From NCBI GenBank assembly GCA_002682825.1, contig NOKP01000022.1:682001-746000 (forward strand): a stretch of DNA of 64,000 bases, given 5' to 3'. This document shows positions 33,854-44,755 of this stretch, one piece after another; the stretch's first letter is position 1; every line of letters starts with the position of its first letter. This DNA is from Neonectria sp. B-13 (lineage: Eukaryota > Ascomycota > Sordariomycetes > Hypocreales > Nectriaceae). A program made the translations under genes and the position numbers. The notes under the pieces are model-generated. The model worked only from the letters and a program-made list of their open reading frames with translations. It was not told the origin of the DNA and made no database searches.

Positions 33854-35748
33854 ATGGAAGCATCTTCATCAGCCCTCGCAATCGACGCCGCCATGTCTCG
33901 TAACGGCAACGAAAACGACGACGAGGGCCGCCGAGCTTCCAACGAAGGCGAGAACGGTCGTCACGTCCGCCACAACCCAGTACTCGACACGGAGAACCTC
34001 TCGCCGCCTCCTCGTGCAGACCCGCGACAACTCTCCCGCTCCGACACTGAGATCCATCGCGACACCGCCATCTCTCCTATCCTGCGACGACGAACCACCC
34101 GCGCGCCAACTTTCAAGACCGTTGACGATTACGATGAGTTCGATACCGCCTTCAGCACGAGGCCGGGCTGGCAGCCTGGCTCGGAACCTGGATACGATCC
34201 AATGCTGTCCGACGGTGGGCACGCGTCATTGCCAACCCTGAGCGCTCCTAGCGAGATAACCGTTATTGACATTTCGAAAACCAACATCGTGAAGCGCCAT
34301 TTTGATAATGAGTCGTTCATCGAGTTCTTGGAGCAGCCTAGGGAACCGTGGGCTAAATGTCGGTGGATAAACGTCAATGGGCTGAGTTGGGACGTCATTC
34401 AGGCTGTGGGGAATAAAAAGAATTTGCATAAGTTGGCGTTGGAGGATATGATGAATATTAGGAACAGGACGAAGGCGGATTGGTGAGTAGACATGGCTGT
34501 TGAAGAAATGGCTAGATGCTAACCATTTGAAGGTATCCGAATCACGCCTTCATCGTAATGACTCTTCAAAAGCTCGTCTGTCTGGTCGATGGGGACGATG
34601 GTTCGTCCGATTCCAGTAGCATATTATCGCGAAAGTCCCTGGGTCAGCTGAAAGAAACATTCCAAAATTTCTGGAAGAGCCGCAAGACAGTTGATGATCC
34701 TGAAAAAGACATGACGGGCAACGGCGACAACACGAAGACACCTCTCGGTGAAGAGCTGCATGAGACGTCATTCATTCGAACCTTGCAACGATACCATGCC
34801 TCTGGAAACGAAGCTCGCATAGAGTTTATGGAGAGACATTCGCTATTGGCGCCGTACAAGATGGCCATCTCGGCAGAGCAGGTCTCCATCTTTCTCACCG
34901 ATGACAATACGGCCATTTCTTTCTTTGAAATCTCCGCTGGTGATGTAGAGCGACCAATTGTTAATCGACTTAGCACGCCAGGGACAGTCTTGCGAGAGTC
35001 GAATGATGCTTCCCTGCTGGTTCAGGCGATCATTGACGCCATTATTGATCTTGCTATTCCTATTACAGCTGTCTACACTGATATCATCACTGACTTGGAG
35101 CTTGATGTCCTCACTTCCCCCAGCATGAACCAAAGCAAGAGCCTTTACATCTGCATTAGTGAGATCAACAAGATGCTCAGCTTCCTCAACCCTATCGAAA
35201 ACCTCATCAACATTCTTCGTGATCATAAGACCTACCTCACTCATGAGAAAGCCCTACAAGAACTCGAGAATCCCAGCTCAGGCGTTATCATCACGCCCCT
35301 GACGCACACGTACCTCAGCGATGTGCTCGATCACTGTATTATCATTTCTGAAGCTTTACAGCAGCTGAAGCAGTCGTCTGATAATCTGATCAACCTCATC
35401 TTCAACACCATCTCTGCGAAGCAGAACGAGTCAATGAAGCAGCTGACTATTGTGACGATTATTTTCCTCCCGCTGACGTTTATCACTGGATTCTTTGGAC
35501 AGAACTTTGCGGAGGGGGGATTTCCAGAGATCCATCATGGAATATGGTACTTGTTAGTACCTCGTCCTTGGTCTTGCCTTTTCGGGGCTCATACTAACAC
35601 TAATGTTAGCTGGGCATGTGCTGTGCCGACGACCTTTGCTACCATCCTCATCCTCATGAGAGACATGATTTATAACTGGCTGGTCCGGGCCATCCAGAGG
35701 AAGCACATTGGGTCACTTAGGAAAAAGAGGCGGGATCGCAAACTTTAG
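33854..35748 (+). CDS. CorA-like divalent cation transporter
   Basis: Exons 33854-34482, 34533-35552 and 35610-35748 give 595 residues. A long, charged N-terminal cytosolic region leads to two C-terminal membrane helices, the layout of CorA/Mrs2 magnesium channels. The first helix reads TIVTIIFLPLTFITGFFGQNF, so the signature after helix 1 is GQN, not GMN. Splicing with donor GTTAGT restores HGIWYFWACAVPTTFATILILM for helix 2. Many filamentous fungi hold CorA-like paralogues with an altered signature, and the GMN residues form the ion-selective mouth, so ion choice may differ. An upstream in-frame GTG was not used; ATG at 33854 is the first. Confidence 0.85.
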
Positions 35749-36561
35749 GGCATGGCGTGACCTTCGTGCATGTTGTGGTTTGCAGAGTGCATTCAGGATG
35801 ATACCGTAGCGTTCAAATGCTGAACTTGATGTACACTTAACTTGAAGCGTAGTGGACAAGTCTTCCACGCTTCAAGTCTTCAAGTAGAAGAAACCAACGT
35901 TACATTGATCACAATGGCATCAATTTGTGAGTGCTCTATTGTTGCGATATCTCAGGTGTAGTAGCAGGCCATCTAATCGGCTTATAGGATATACTGTACC
36001 TAGGGTCGCTTGTATTCTTTTGTTTGTGCGCTAATCCTTTTCTTGGATTTTGTTAAATTACATCATTTTTACTCGTGCAGGCTCGTTGGGTTAAAGTTCC
36101 GACCTCGAGTAAGTCGACTCCTGCCACGACGCCACCCCGTCTTGAGGAATGACAAACATCGTGACCACCACTTCAATAGCACTCATCCTCGAATAACGTA
36201 CACTAAAAGCCCTCGTTCTAACTGCAGAAGGTCTCGCTGCAGCCGCCGAAGATAGAACAAGCAATGAACGGCAAGTCCCTCCAGTCAGGACCAAACCCAG
36301 GAGTATATATTGTGGCGCTAAGCTATCAGCTGCTGTAGCTTGAACTTCTATTAGCTTTGATGCTTTCGACTATAAGAGCGGGAAAAAACGATAGAATATT
36401 CCTTTTACTCCCATCGCCTCATCTATCCTGCTATCTTTTACTTACAGAAGACGTTCATTGTTTGGGTGCAGCCACGGCGCTGTATTATGTGCCACTGGGA
36501 TGCAATTCGCTCGACAGTTTTGCCTCAATTGAGTAACCCAGCTACCTAAACGTCGGCCAGC
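35749..36561. other. convergent intergenic region, no gene seen
   Basis: Between the 3' ends of the CorA-like and RTA1-like genes. Frames of 60-80 codons near 36010-36290 have no features. The inverted repeat at 35840-35877 is listed apart. Confidence 0.45.
35840..35877 (+). repeat. inverted repeat downstream of CorA-like gene
   Basis: ACTTGAAGCGT (35840-35850) is followed after 16 bases by its exact complement ACGCTTCAAGT (35867-35877). In RNA this would form an 11-bp stem about 95 nt past the CorA-like stop codon. It may mark the 3' UTR or end processing, or be chance. Confidence 0.5.
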
Positions 36562-37746
36562 TTAAGCTTGATGAGTGGCACCCGGGTAGTCATTAAGCTC
36601 TTCAAACGGACGATTATCTTTGGTCTTCTTGCGGAAAAGTGCTCCAAATGTCAAGACTGATCCCACTTTAGCGATCAAAGGCCGGTTGTCCGGCTCCTCT
36701 TGCCCTTGGACTTCGGTCCTACCATCCTGCGCCAGGTATACATGATAATTACTGGGCAAATAACGGCCAGGACTCCAAATGTTCCATAGATAAGAGTTGA
36801 TGAGCATGAGGGTTCCCTCGAAGATGTAGAAGAACCACTCATACCGCAGAATAGGGCTCACAGTCTTGAGTGATTCAAAGTCATCGAGTTGCACTGTTGT
36901 GTTTCCCAAGTGTTCCACCAGGCGGTAAATGCAGCGTACCAGAATCAACAACATGCTCACATACAGGGTGATTAGGGGGGTCGAGACCGCCCTGGCATGT
37001 ATGTTGGCTTTGATGCACCGCCGATGAAAGATGGCAGCGAGGATGACGAAAATAGCAATGATGCCGAGTTGAATCGAGAGTGCAGCTATCATCAAATTGC
37101 TTCCCAATTTCTGCGTGCTGTGTGATGATGTTGGATTTGAGCCCAATGAGACCCCCAACGCATTTAAGGTCTCGACAAGTGCCATTAGACCACCAAAAGT
37201 CGTCAAGACTCTGTTAGGAGCAAGAGGTGTAAGGTGCGGAACGTAGTAGAATATTCGGCCGAGAATGTGGTAGTTCGCCAGTTCGAGAAGTGGACTATGT
37301 AGTAACAAAGGATTAGCGGGTATTTTAAGAGGTTGTCTCCATGAACATGTAACTTACGGGCATACGAATATGAAGACCTGGCTTAGGATATAGATGATCA
37401 GATTTTGGGTACTGGAATACACGTAGTTGAAGGCCCCGTATTCCCGCAAAGCATAGCCAGCAGTGAACATCAGCGCACAGAGCGGGTGTAGTCCGATCAG
37501 CTTCCAGCATCTATAATGACTGACCGCGGCTGTCAGCAGGTGTAATATTGGGTCTATCAAAGGCGGGAATGACTTACTGGCACTGCCAGATGTGGCCGAC
37601 TGCTGAGACGGCGAACGCGACAGTGAAGAAGACTGGCGCTCCCTTGTTCGGAGCATAGATGAACAGGCTCCCGGGGACTGGGACGTGTCAATAGCAATGA
37701 TGTGATTGGGGATTGCGAAGGACTTACCCGGCTCTCCATCTCCCAT
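36562..37746 (-). CDS. RTA1-like seven-helix membrane protein
   Basis: Exons 37746-37728, 37677-37578, 37519-37358 and 37294-36562 join to 337 residues. The spliced N-terminus reads MGDGEPVPGSLFIYAPNKG, then helices through VFFTVAFAVSAVGHIWQC, KLIGLHPLCALMFTAGYALRE, NLIIYILSQVFIFVCPPLLE and on to LMLINSYLWN, seven in all. LLELANYHILGRIFYYVP and RVLTTFGGLMALVE are hallmarks of the RTA1/RTM1/RSB1 family, whose yeast members relate to lipid flux and resistance to amphipathic compounds. The 19-nt first exon and short introns (50-63 nt) make the 5' end easy to mis-call. Two palindromic ACACGCGTGT sites lie 390 and 500 bp upstream. Confidence 0.88.
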
Positions 37747-38134
37747 CTTGCAACAGGGTCGAAATCCTTGGGTGAAAGGCGAAAAGGTTGGGAATCTAAG
37801 TCGTCTTGGGGGCTGCCAGGACGTAGGATGTTCGTAGAAAGGGAATGCTGCTTCCTCCACAAGCCTCCAGGCTGGGGATGATCTTGGTTTTAAGTTCCAA
37901 GAAACTCCCCAGCAATTCCAGCTGATCTTTTTCGTATTGTTTTCCTCTCCCATCCCCGGCATCCGCCTTACAGGCCCTCAGAAATGATGATCTGTAGCCA
38001 AGACACTCCAGGCTCTGTGCCCTATCAGTCTCGGAGACGGGAGCAGGGGCGTGAATCTGGCATATCCACTTTCCCGACAAAACACACTAAGAAGGGTCAA
38101 CAGCCAATAACCAACTCCCTGAGCGGTGCTGCGG

Positions 38135-38255
38135 ACACGCGTGTTGCAAGGGTAGCACTGCAACAAGGACGATCTAGGTATAGTCTTGGCCAGCATCGGG
38201 TTTCAGCGTCCAAGCTTCGACAAGGCCCAAGGCCGAAAAGGCCGAACACGCGTGT
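38135..38255. promoter_or_regulatory. two ACACGCGTGT palindromes upstream of RTA1-like gene
   Basis: The 10-bp palindrome ACACGCGTGT occurs at 38135-38144 and 38246-38255. Its core ACGCGT is the MluI cell-cycle box bound by MBF-type APSES factors in yeasts. Both copies lie between the RTA1-like start (37746) and the 3' end of the mannosyltransferase gene. Function is inferred only. Confidence 0.4.
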
Positions 38256-38530
38256 TAGCTAAGCAAGACACAATGCCAAACATAGCCCTGATGCGCTGGG
38301 GTGATTCATAAAAGGCAATGAACACACTTGGGATTGGACGGGACGTAACAGAACCACGATCTGCCGTTCACGCAAAATACAGGTCATGCAACACCACCGC
38401 GAGGTAACACTTGAAACAATTCCCTCGAATGGTCCAATTAATGGTCACCAATTCTGCTTCCACTCTCAACTTCCACAGCCGATGGGATTGAAACCAAGGA
38501 TAAAATTTCATGTTGGAGTTAATGCCTGAC

Positions 38531-40162
38531 TTATGGCTTGGTAAATACTTCGTCATAGTAGTCTCGTATCCTCTCACATTCCTCTAAAAATGTGTGATCA
38601 CAGTTCGCTCTGATAATCTCCTCCCATATCACTTTTTCAAGATCATATCCAGCCACCTCTATTACCGACTCGCTGTCGGGCCCCCATATCCTCGAGACCG
38701 TGTCGTCGTCCTCGTCATCCTCGTCGTCCTCTTCTTTGGATAAAATATCCCCTACGAATTGGACGAGGCGTCGAGTATCAATCTTGACTCTGTTGAGGTG
38801 AACAAACATAGTTCTGGTCGCATTTCTCCCATTCTCATCCTCTGTTTCTGCGCGTCTCTCCCGCGACTTGTCATTGCCTGGTTTTTCTGCTGCCGAATGC
38901 AATGCCCAGTCTTGCTCAGGATCTGCCTGCCATATTCCACTCCCGTAGTTGATTTTCTCTGGCGTAATCATTTCCGGCGGCGTCTTAACTTGCCACACAG
39001 GATTGCCAAGCACCAAAGCACTTTGCAGAAACGTCTCTTTGTCGCCAGATCCCCAGGCGCCTTGCGACTGGAGTTGGTAGTAGAACTTTGGGCCATAAAA
39101 GTTGTAGTATATAGCTAAGAGCAGGCTGTCGGCGTGCCTGGCTTTGTCATAGAGCATTACTCCTGACTCTGAGCTTCGCGACTCCAGTGTGACATTCGGC
39201 ATTTTCGTTCCGGCAATGTTGTAGAAAAGGGGCGATATTGTCGGGAGCCAGAAGTCTGGCCAGGTCACCAACCCGAGACTTTTGTACGGCTCCGCCTCAA
39301 AGAGGTAGTCAGGCTGTCGGATGGGGAATGCGTCGGCATCGAGGAACAGGACTTCCTGGAAGCTGGAAAAGAGGATGGCAAAGGATTTGAACTGAAACTT
39401 CTCCAGCTTAGGGGTTGTCCCACTGGAATTTTCGGGCAAGCGTAGGTAATCGTCCATATTCAGACACTTTACTTGCAGCTCCGACAGTGATTGATCACAC
39501 CTTTTTCGCTCATGTTCGTTTGTTGAGTCAAGAAATAGCTGAACGGGAAGTTTCGACCCAATGTGCCGCAGCATTAGGATGGCCGTGACTGCAATCCCGT
39601 AGTTCGAGGCCTTTGAAGTGATGACAACCCCCCGAGTGTTTCGCATATAGGGCATCTTGGGTGCAAGCAGTCTGATGGCCTCTACGAATTCTTCATGTTT
39701 CTGCCGCAGCGACTGGAACTGATCTTCCGGTAATTCGAGGACATCAGTGTACGTCTGCGGGGTGGCTCCAAAGGGATCGAAATTAGCCCGTCCGAGGGGG
39801 CCTGGTGCCGATATCTGGTCTGCGTTTGGCTTCGTTTCATCCAGTTTGGTGACTAGCCGGCTCCAGAACTCGAGCATTTCTGGTGACGGACCTGTCAGTC
39901 GAAGTGCTTCGGGCGTGACGACAACATTCGAGTCATTTCGATGGGTTGACGACAGGACCGACGCGTGAGGCTTCTCGGGCGTGATGGTAGTCGTGTCAAC
40001 CCGCTGGTAGTTTGCTGATAAGCGTGATGACAGTTCCCATAATGACAGAACGCAGATGAAAACAACAAAAAAGGCGACAAATTTAACGGGAGGCCATCGT
40101 GGTAGTCGTAGGTGAGACCATGCTGCGTTGGACAAGGCTCCTTCTTTCAACCATAGAAACAT
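38531..40162 (-). CDS. Mnn1/Mnn2-type alpha-mannosyltransferase (GT71)
   Basis: A single-exon 543-residue type II membrane protein: a short cytosolic N-terminus, an anchor helix ([17 protein letters not shown]), a stem, then the Golgi-lumen catalytic domain. [24 protein letters not shown] and the metal-binding DAD in [19 protein letters not shown] identify the family, together with [19 protein letters not shown]. Such enzymes extend alpha-mannan side chains on glycoproteins. The frame is open upstream to 40246, but without an ATG, so the start at 40162 is used. An acidic [11 protein letters not shown] run near the C-terminus is unusual. A 5' exon cannot be excluded. Confidence 0.88.
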   Translation of the reverse strand: MFLWLKEGALSNAAWSHLRLPRWPPVKFVAFFVVFICVLSLWELSSRLSANYQRVDTTTITPEKPHASVLSSTHRNDSNVVVTPEALRLTGPSPEMLEFWSRLVTKLDETKPNADQISAPGPLGRANFDPFGATPQTYTDVLELPEDQFQSLRQKHEEFVEAIRLLAPKMPYMRNTRGVVITSKASNYGIAVTAILMLRHIGSKLPVQLFLDSTNEHERKRCDQSLSELQVKCLNMDDYLRLPENSSGTTPKLEKFQFKSFAILFSSFQEVLFLDADAFPIRQPDYLFEAEPYKSLGLVTWPDFWLPTISPLFYNIAGTKMPNVTLESRSSESGVMLYDKARHADSLLLAIYYNFYGPKFYYQLQSQGAWGSGDKETFLQSALVLGNPVWQVKTPPEMITPEKINYGSGIWQADPEQDWALHSAAEKPGNDKSRERRAETEDENGRNATRTMFVHLNRVKIDTRRLVQFVGDILSKEEDDEDDEDDDTVSRIWGPDSESVIEVAGYDLEKVIWEEIIRANCDHTFLEECERIRDYYDEVFTKP

Positions 40163-41523
40163 GGTATGAAAGAGCCAAGGGAATTGCAGCGGGAGTAAAC
40201 CAGTAAGCGCGGCTGACAACAGGCGGGTCTGTCGGTCGTCTTCCACAATGATCTGGACCTGGTAGGTAGAGACGATGTCGTGCGTATGGCAGGTTGGTCA
40301 GAGTCGAGCTATCGACGAGAAATTACGGAGTAGTGAGATGCGCAACGTCATTCCGAAATTATGGAGCAGAACATAAAACGAACCAGGCTGACGAGGCGCA
40401 TATACGGGTCAGCCACGATTGGGTAAAGTCACCTCATGTAGCTACGTACCGGGATGTGTCGATAGCACCAACACTCGAGATGGCGTGAAGGATGATATTG
40501 ACATGGACAGTTTGGGCTACATATTTTCTGAGTGTGCGGGTGAGCGAACTTCTTCCTGAGAGGCTCAGAATCTGTCTACGTAAAATGTAGAATATTCTGC
40601 ACGTCACTGAGCCACTCCTTCAAACAACGCGATGGTCTCGTGATATGGATTCGTACTCCATTACGCAACACTCTCCAGCGCGCACTGTCATCCCAGTGAA
40701 ACTAGCCCGTGCACGCTGTCGCGTCCTCATTAAACAGCCCTTCGACCCATTCTTTTCATCGAACTACGAGGTAACTAGTGTGCTCTCACGTCATCGTCGT
40801 CACGGTTACCCTGTATCTTATCGCCAATTCGAACTAAATTCGCATTCCGCAAACAATTCCGTGTTTATTTAGCTTAAAGCATCAACACTGAAACACTCAA
40901 ATGCTATTGAATCAACACAAAGGGTAGGGAAGGTTGAGACCGCATGCAGTAGCAAGAGAACCCGGCCGCGCCACAAACTTCCAATGCAGCCGCAAGACCA
41001 AGACTCCCGCCAGAAAGTAGCCCATACCATATGGGAAGGAGGAAACTGGACTTGACATCTGTTCTGCATTCACTTGCCCAACGCATATCCATCAAGTTAT
41101 CGGGTTGTCTCAGGAATGCGGGGGTCCTGTTTACAGGTCGGTGCCGCTCTAGATAACCGGAATGAGCCAGGGCTTGACACTAGTAAACGCTATATCAAGC
41201 AAGGAATCGGGTTTGTTCGCCCTGGGGGACAATGTGTTCACGATCCACACCTTCGTCGGAACCGTGCCAGATCAGCTGACCACTACGCTGATCGATCGAA
41301 GATATCCAAGTTTTATAACTACAAGGGCGCGCATGAAGTCACTGAGGGTCGTCCTGGAGGTGCTCAGGCTGGAGATGATCTGTACCCAGTAGGCTCTGAG
41401 TTCAGAACAGACAACTAGGCGTTATTGTCTGTGATTTGGACTTGCCATCCCTTGGCTGAGTTCACTGAACAATTGAAATGGCGATTTCTAGCTAGTTTGT
41501 TTCGTATCATACTCAACTCAAAG
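40163..41523. other. intergenic, no gene seen
   Basis: Frames at 40645-40872 and 41074-41418 are uninterrupted but show no domain, signal or intron structure, so they are not called. The region divides the housekeeping-like stretch from the metabolic cluster that starts at 41524. Confidence 0.45.
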
Positions 41524-42712
41524 CTATAACCCCTTGAACCCTGCCTTCATGATCATCTCAAAAAGCTGTATATCTTTCCTCGCATCCTGGGCACTGCTCT
41601 TTGGAGTTTTGCCGTTTATGACACAATCGTAAAAGTCCAACATTTCCAGCGTATACGGGTCCTCATAAGTCTTACGCATCTTCCTCTCCTGGAAACCGCC
41701 TTCTCCGAGTGTTTCTCGTACCGTGACTGTAACGGGAAGACCTTTGACATATGGGCTGTCAAACTCAACGCGAACAATTTTTGTGGATGAGTAGACTTCG
41801 ATGTGAGCATCGAATTGCGGGACGCCACTTAGACCAGACTCGTAGGTAACAGGGAAGCCGGGATATTGGAAGAGAACGCTGAAGATGCCAGGCAAAGTGA
41901 GAACCGCGCCTGCAACCGACTGGGGCATTCCAATGATCTCTCGCATAGCTGATAAGTCGTGTGTTCCAAGCCTGTTCCAGTCAATTTACCATTGAGTAAT
42001 TCGTAGTAGGATTTACTGACGCTCCGAGAACCATAAGCATTCTCTTTGTTTCGGGAGTAACCACAACCCCAAATTCCTTGCTCAATGCTTGGTCGTAGAT
42101 ATCATCTTCTCTGCGAAGCCTGTCTTGGGAGTCCGCTTCGGAGAAGTCGCTGAACTTTTGAGGAAACGTTCCGGATTGATCGACGAATGTCGAATTTGGC
42201 CCAACGATGTCCCGCACTCTTGCGTAAGTAATCTTGTCCATTCCTCCAACTTCCTCTACAGCGTCAAGAAAAGCAGTTGCGTAACGTCGCATAGTTCCCA
42301 CGAATACCTTTCCTTTAGAAGTGTTCTCCGCTTCAATGAGCTGGTCAATATCGCGGAAAGAGACGGCGGCTGGTTTCTCAATCAAACAATATTTGTCGTT
42401 CTTTAGTGCCAAAATTCCATGCTCAACGTGGTACGCATCTGCATTCGCGATGAGAACCACGTCGACATCAGGAGAGGAACAGAGCAGTTCGGCGCTAGAG
42501 GTAGTCTTCGGTGTTCCTCCTTGGACCTTTTGAGCGCAGTGGCGGAGTGACTGCTCAGAGATATCACAGAGGTATGTAGTTTGAAATCGGTGGGCGAGAA
42601 AGTTGATGTTGGGTATATGAGCGACCTGCGAGATCTCGCCACAGCCGATTATACCAATGCGGAGGATGCGATCTGCCCCATGTTTGCCCGATTGCTGCTT
42701 TGCGTGCGGCAT
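41524..42712 (-). CDS. Gfo/Idh/MocA-family oxidoreductase A
   Basis: Exons 42712-42021 and 41971-41524 give 379 residues. The N-terminal Rossmann fold shows GIIGCGEISQVAHIPN, then DVVLIANADAYH and the family-defining CLIEKPAAVS (EKP). The C-terminal half begins at LGTHDLSAMREIIGMP, created by the splice, where H and D correspond to catalytic-site residues of this family. It oxidises or reduces a sugar-like or cyclitol substrate with NAD(P). It is divergent from another member of the same family at 43204, sharing a 491-bp promoter with three CGG-N7-CGG elements. Substrate unknown. Confidence 0.9.
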
Positions 42713-43203
42713 GATGTCGTTGAATGTGTTTTTATCGGAATCTAGGTTAAGAACTTGGGAGGATGATCCAGAAACAGAAAGACCTCAACGCGAAACTGAG
42801 TCCCTGCATTTATGAATGTGATGACAGTGGGAATGATGCTCTGGTAAGTTCAGCAGACCAGAACCGTTTCACAGCGTCGGGGAGTGGCGGACCATCGGCC
42901 GTGGAATTGTGCATTGAATGTGGAGCCTCGGAGTCCCTAACCGGGAGTGCGGAGCCCGGGGGGTCGCGGATCCGGGGAAGCGCGGAACTGGGTATAGTCG
43001 CGGCGATGGAGACTTGGAAGTAGGCGGGGAGTAGCGGAGGATGTAAATTGTGCTGGGGGATACTCCACATTGGGGGCATTGGCTTTCGATTTAAGTCTAA
43101 TTATTACCCTTGATTGAACGTTTGCTAACTTTGGGATCAATCCATTGAGCCAACTTCCACCAACAAGCAGTTTCATCGTGTCACACTCAAGGCATTGGCG
43201 ACA
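42713..43203. promoter_or_regulatory. shared divergent promoter with three CGG-N7-CGG elements
   Basis: Three 13-bp elements of form CGG-N7-CGG occur on the + strand: CGGGGAGTGGCGG (42878-42890), CGGGGAAGCGCGG (42973-42985) and CGGGGAGTAGCGG (43025-43037). A contracted variant is at 42941-42952. GGGGATACTC follows at 43056-43065. The same two words recur upstream of the transporter gene at 49.3 kb, and the element itself upstream of the regulator gene. CGG repeats are the classical contacts of Zn2Cys6 dimers. Confidence 0.65.
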
Positions 43204-44262
43204 ATGAGTTCCGATTCCGAAATTCCAACCATACGCTGGGGAATCATTGCCACAGGCTTGATTTCGTCTTGGTTCGTGGCAGATTTATCACTTGATCGGC
43301 CCAACAAGAGAGCGAACCATGTGATTCAAGCAGTTGGCTCCTCCTCCTCCGACAAGGGCCACGCGTTTATTGAAAAACACCTCCCCGGAAAGTCCACAAC
43401 CATCTACGGAACCTACGAACAAGTCTATCAAGACACTGACGTCGACGTTGTGTACATCGGCACGCCGAATGCTTTTCACAAGCAGAACTGCCTTGATGCC
43501 ATTCGAGCCGGGAAGCATGTCCTCTGCGAGAAGGCATTTGCGCTCAACGAGACCGAGGCTAAAGAGGTCTTTGACGAAGCACAGCGAAAGGGAGTGTTTG
43601 TCATGGAAGCTATGTGGACTCGGTTCTTCCCACTGGTCCAGAAATTGCAACACCTTCTTCACACCGAGAATATCATCGGACATGTGGATCGCGTCTTCTG
43701 CGATCTTGCCATGCGAATGGATATCGCTACGCTGCCATCAACGTCACGCCTTAAGAATCCAGCTCTGGGTGCAGGAAGTCTCTTGGATATCGGAATTTAC
43801 AGCTTGACGTGGGCAATCTTGACGCTGGAATCAGAACCCGAGAGTGAGAAACCTAGAGTCATTGCGTCGCAGAATCTGTCAGACGGGGTTGATATAGCCA
43901 CGTCCGTGATTCTGACATATCCAAACGGAAAGCAGGGCATTGTGACGTCTTCTACTATGACGAAGACTTCGCCGGCTTTCTGTAGGATTGAAGGCAGCAG
44001 GGGAACTATCGTCGTGGAGGGCTTTGTAGCGTCTATGCCATCGTTCTTCACCGTTACCTTGCAAGATCAAGAGCCAAAGAGATACGATTTCGAGAAGCCC
44101 GGAAAGGGTTTCTACTGGGAAGCGGATGCGGTAGCACTAGATATCTCAGCTGGGAAAACGCAAAGCGATGTGATGCCGTGGAAGGAGACGCTGCGAGTGA
44201 TGGGCTTGATGGACGAGATCCGGCGTCAAGGCGGAGCGAGATTCCCACAGGATCAAGAGTAG
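43204..44262 (+). CDS. Gfo/Idh/MocA-family oxidoreductase B (dihydrodiol/xylose dehydrogenase-like)
   Basis: A single-exon protein of 352 residues. It shows GIIATGLISSWFVADL (cofactor loop), VDVVYIGTPNAFH, and HVLCEKAFALNETEAKEVF, where EKA replaces the usual EKP, then FVMEAMWTRFFPLV and GAGSLLDIGIYSL. The AMWTRFFP block is typical of dimeric dihydrodiol dehydrogenases and fungal NADP-dependent D-xylose 1-dehydrogenases. It probably oxidises a sugar or vicinal diol at C1. No signal peptide. It pairs head to head with oxidoreductase A, to which it is only distantly related, so the pair is not a recent tandem copy. Confidence 0.92.
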   Translation: MSSDSEIPTIRWGIIATGLISSWFVADLSLDRPNKRANHVIQAVGSSSSDKGHAFIEKHLPGKSTTIYGTYEQVYQDTDVDVVYIGTPNAFHKQNCLDAIRAGKHVLCEKAFALNETEAKEVFDEAQRKGVFVMEAMWTRFFPLVQKLQHLLHTENIIGHVDRVFCDLAMRMDIATLPSTSRLKNPALGAGSLLDIGIYSLTWAILTLESEPESEKPRVIASQNLSDGVDIATSVILTYPNGKQGIVTSSTMTKTSPAFCRIEGSRGTIVVEGFVASMPSFFTVTLQDQEPKRYDFEKPGKGFYWEADAVALDISAGKTQSDVMPWKETLRVMGLMDEIRRQGGARFPQDQE

Positions 44263-44755
44263 TTAGGCCTCTCCCAAACTACAAAACAAACTAAAATATA
44301 ATTAGAGAACGCGTCGCATTGTGTCGCATCCCAAGAGATCTATACTTGATTTACAGTGCACTTCGCGGAGAGTCAGTGACACAAAGACTACTAAATATGG
44401 GATCCAGTCTAGCCTTGGGTTATCTAGGTACTGCAATCAAATAGCTTGCTAGGTTTTAACTGATCCTAGCTAGAACAGCTGAAACCATGCTCTTCTGATA
44501 GACGATAGGGTCAAGCTGAACGACAAAAGACTAGCCCGAGAAGGACTGAGAGGAGGGCGTTGACTAACGGGGCAATGGTACAAGGGGACCCACAGTTACT
44601 TGAGTCATGGGTGCGAATAAATCCACAGCGTCTCCGACGGAGTTCAAGCTATCTCCACTTTGCATCTTTCCGCCATTCCCCGCGTCCCAGACCTCAAAGC
44701 GGACGACATATTCAAGTGTTGCCAGTAACAGTGAGTCCCAGCCAGTCAGCCAACT
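44263..44755. promoter_or_regulatory. upstream region of cluster regulator with inverted CGG-N7-CGG element
   Basis: At 44670-44682 the + strand reads CCGCCATTCCCCG, the complement of CGGGGAATGGCGG. It lies 74 bp before the regulator ATG at 44756. The identical 13-mer in the same orientation stands at 49337-49349 near the transporter gene. A regulator carrying its own cluster motif suggests autoregulation. Confidence 0.6.

Noticed and set aside
41074..41418. Two overlapping frames of 76-114 codons downstream of the Gfo/Idh/MocA gene A
   Set aside because: No recognisable domain and no conserved-looking pattern; both could be chance in GC-normal DNA.
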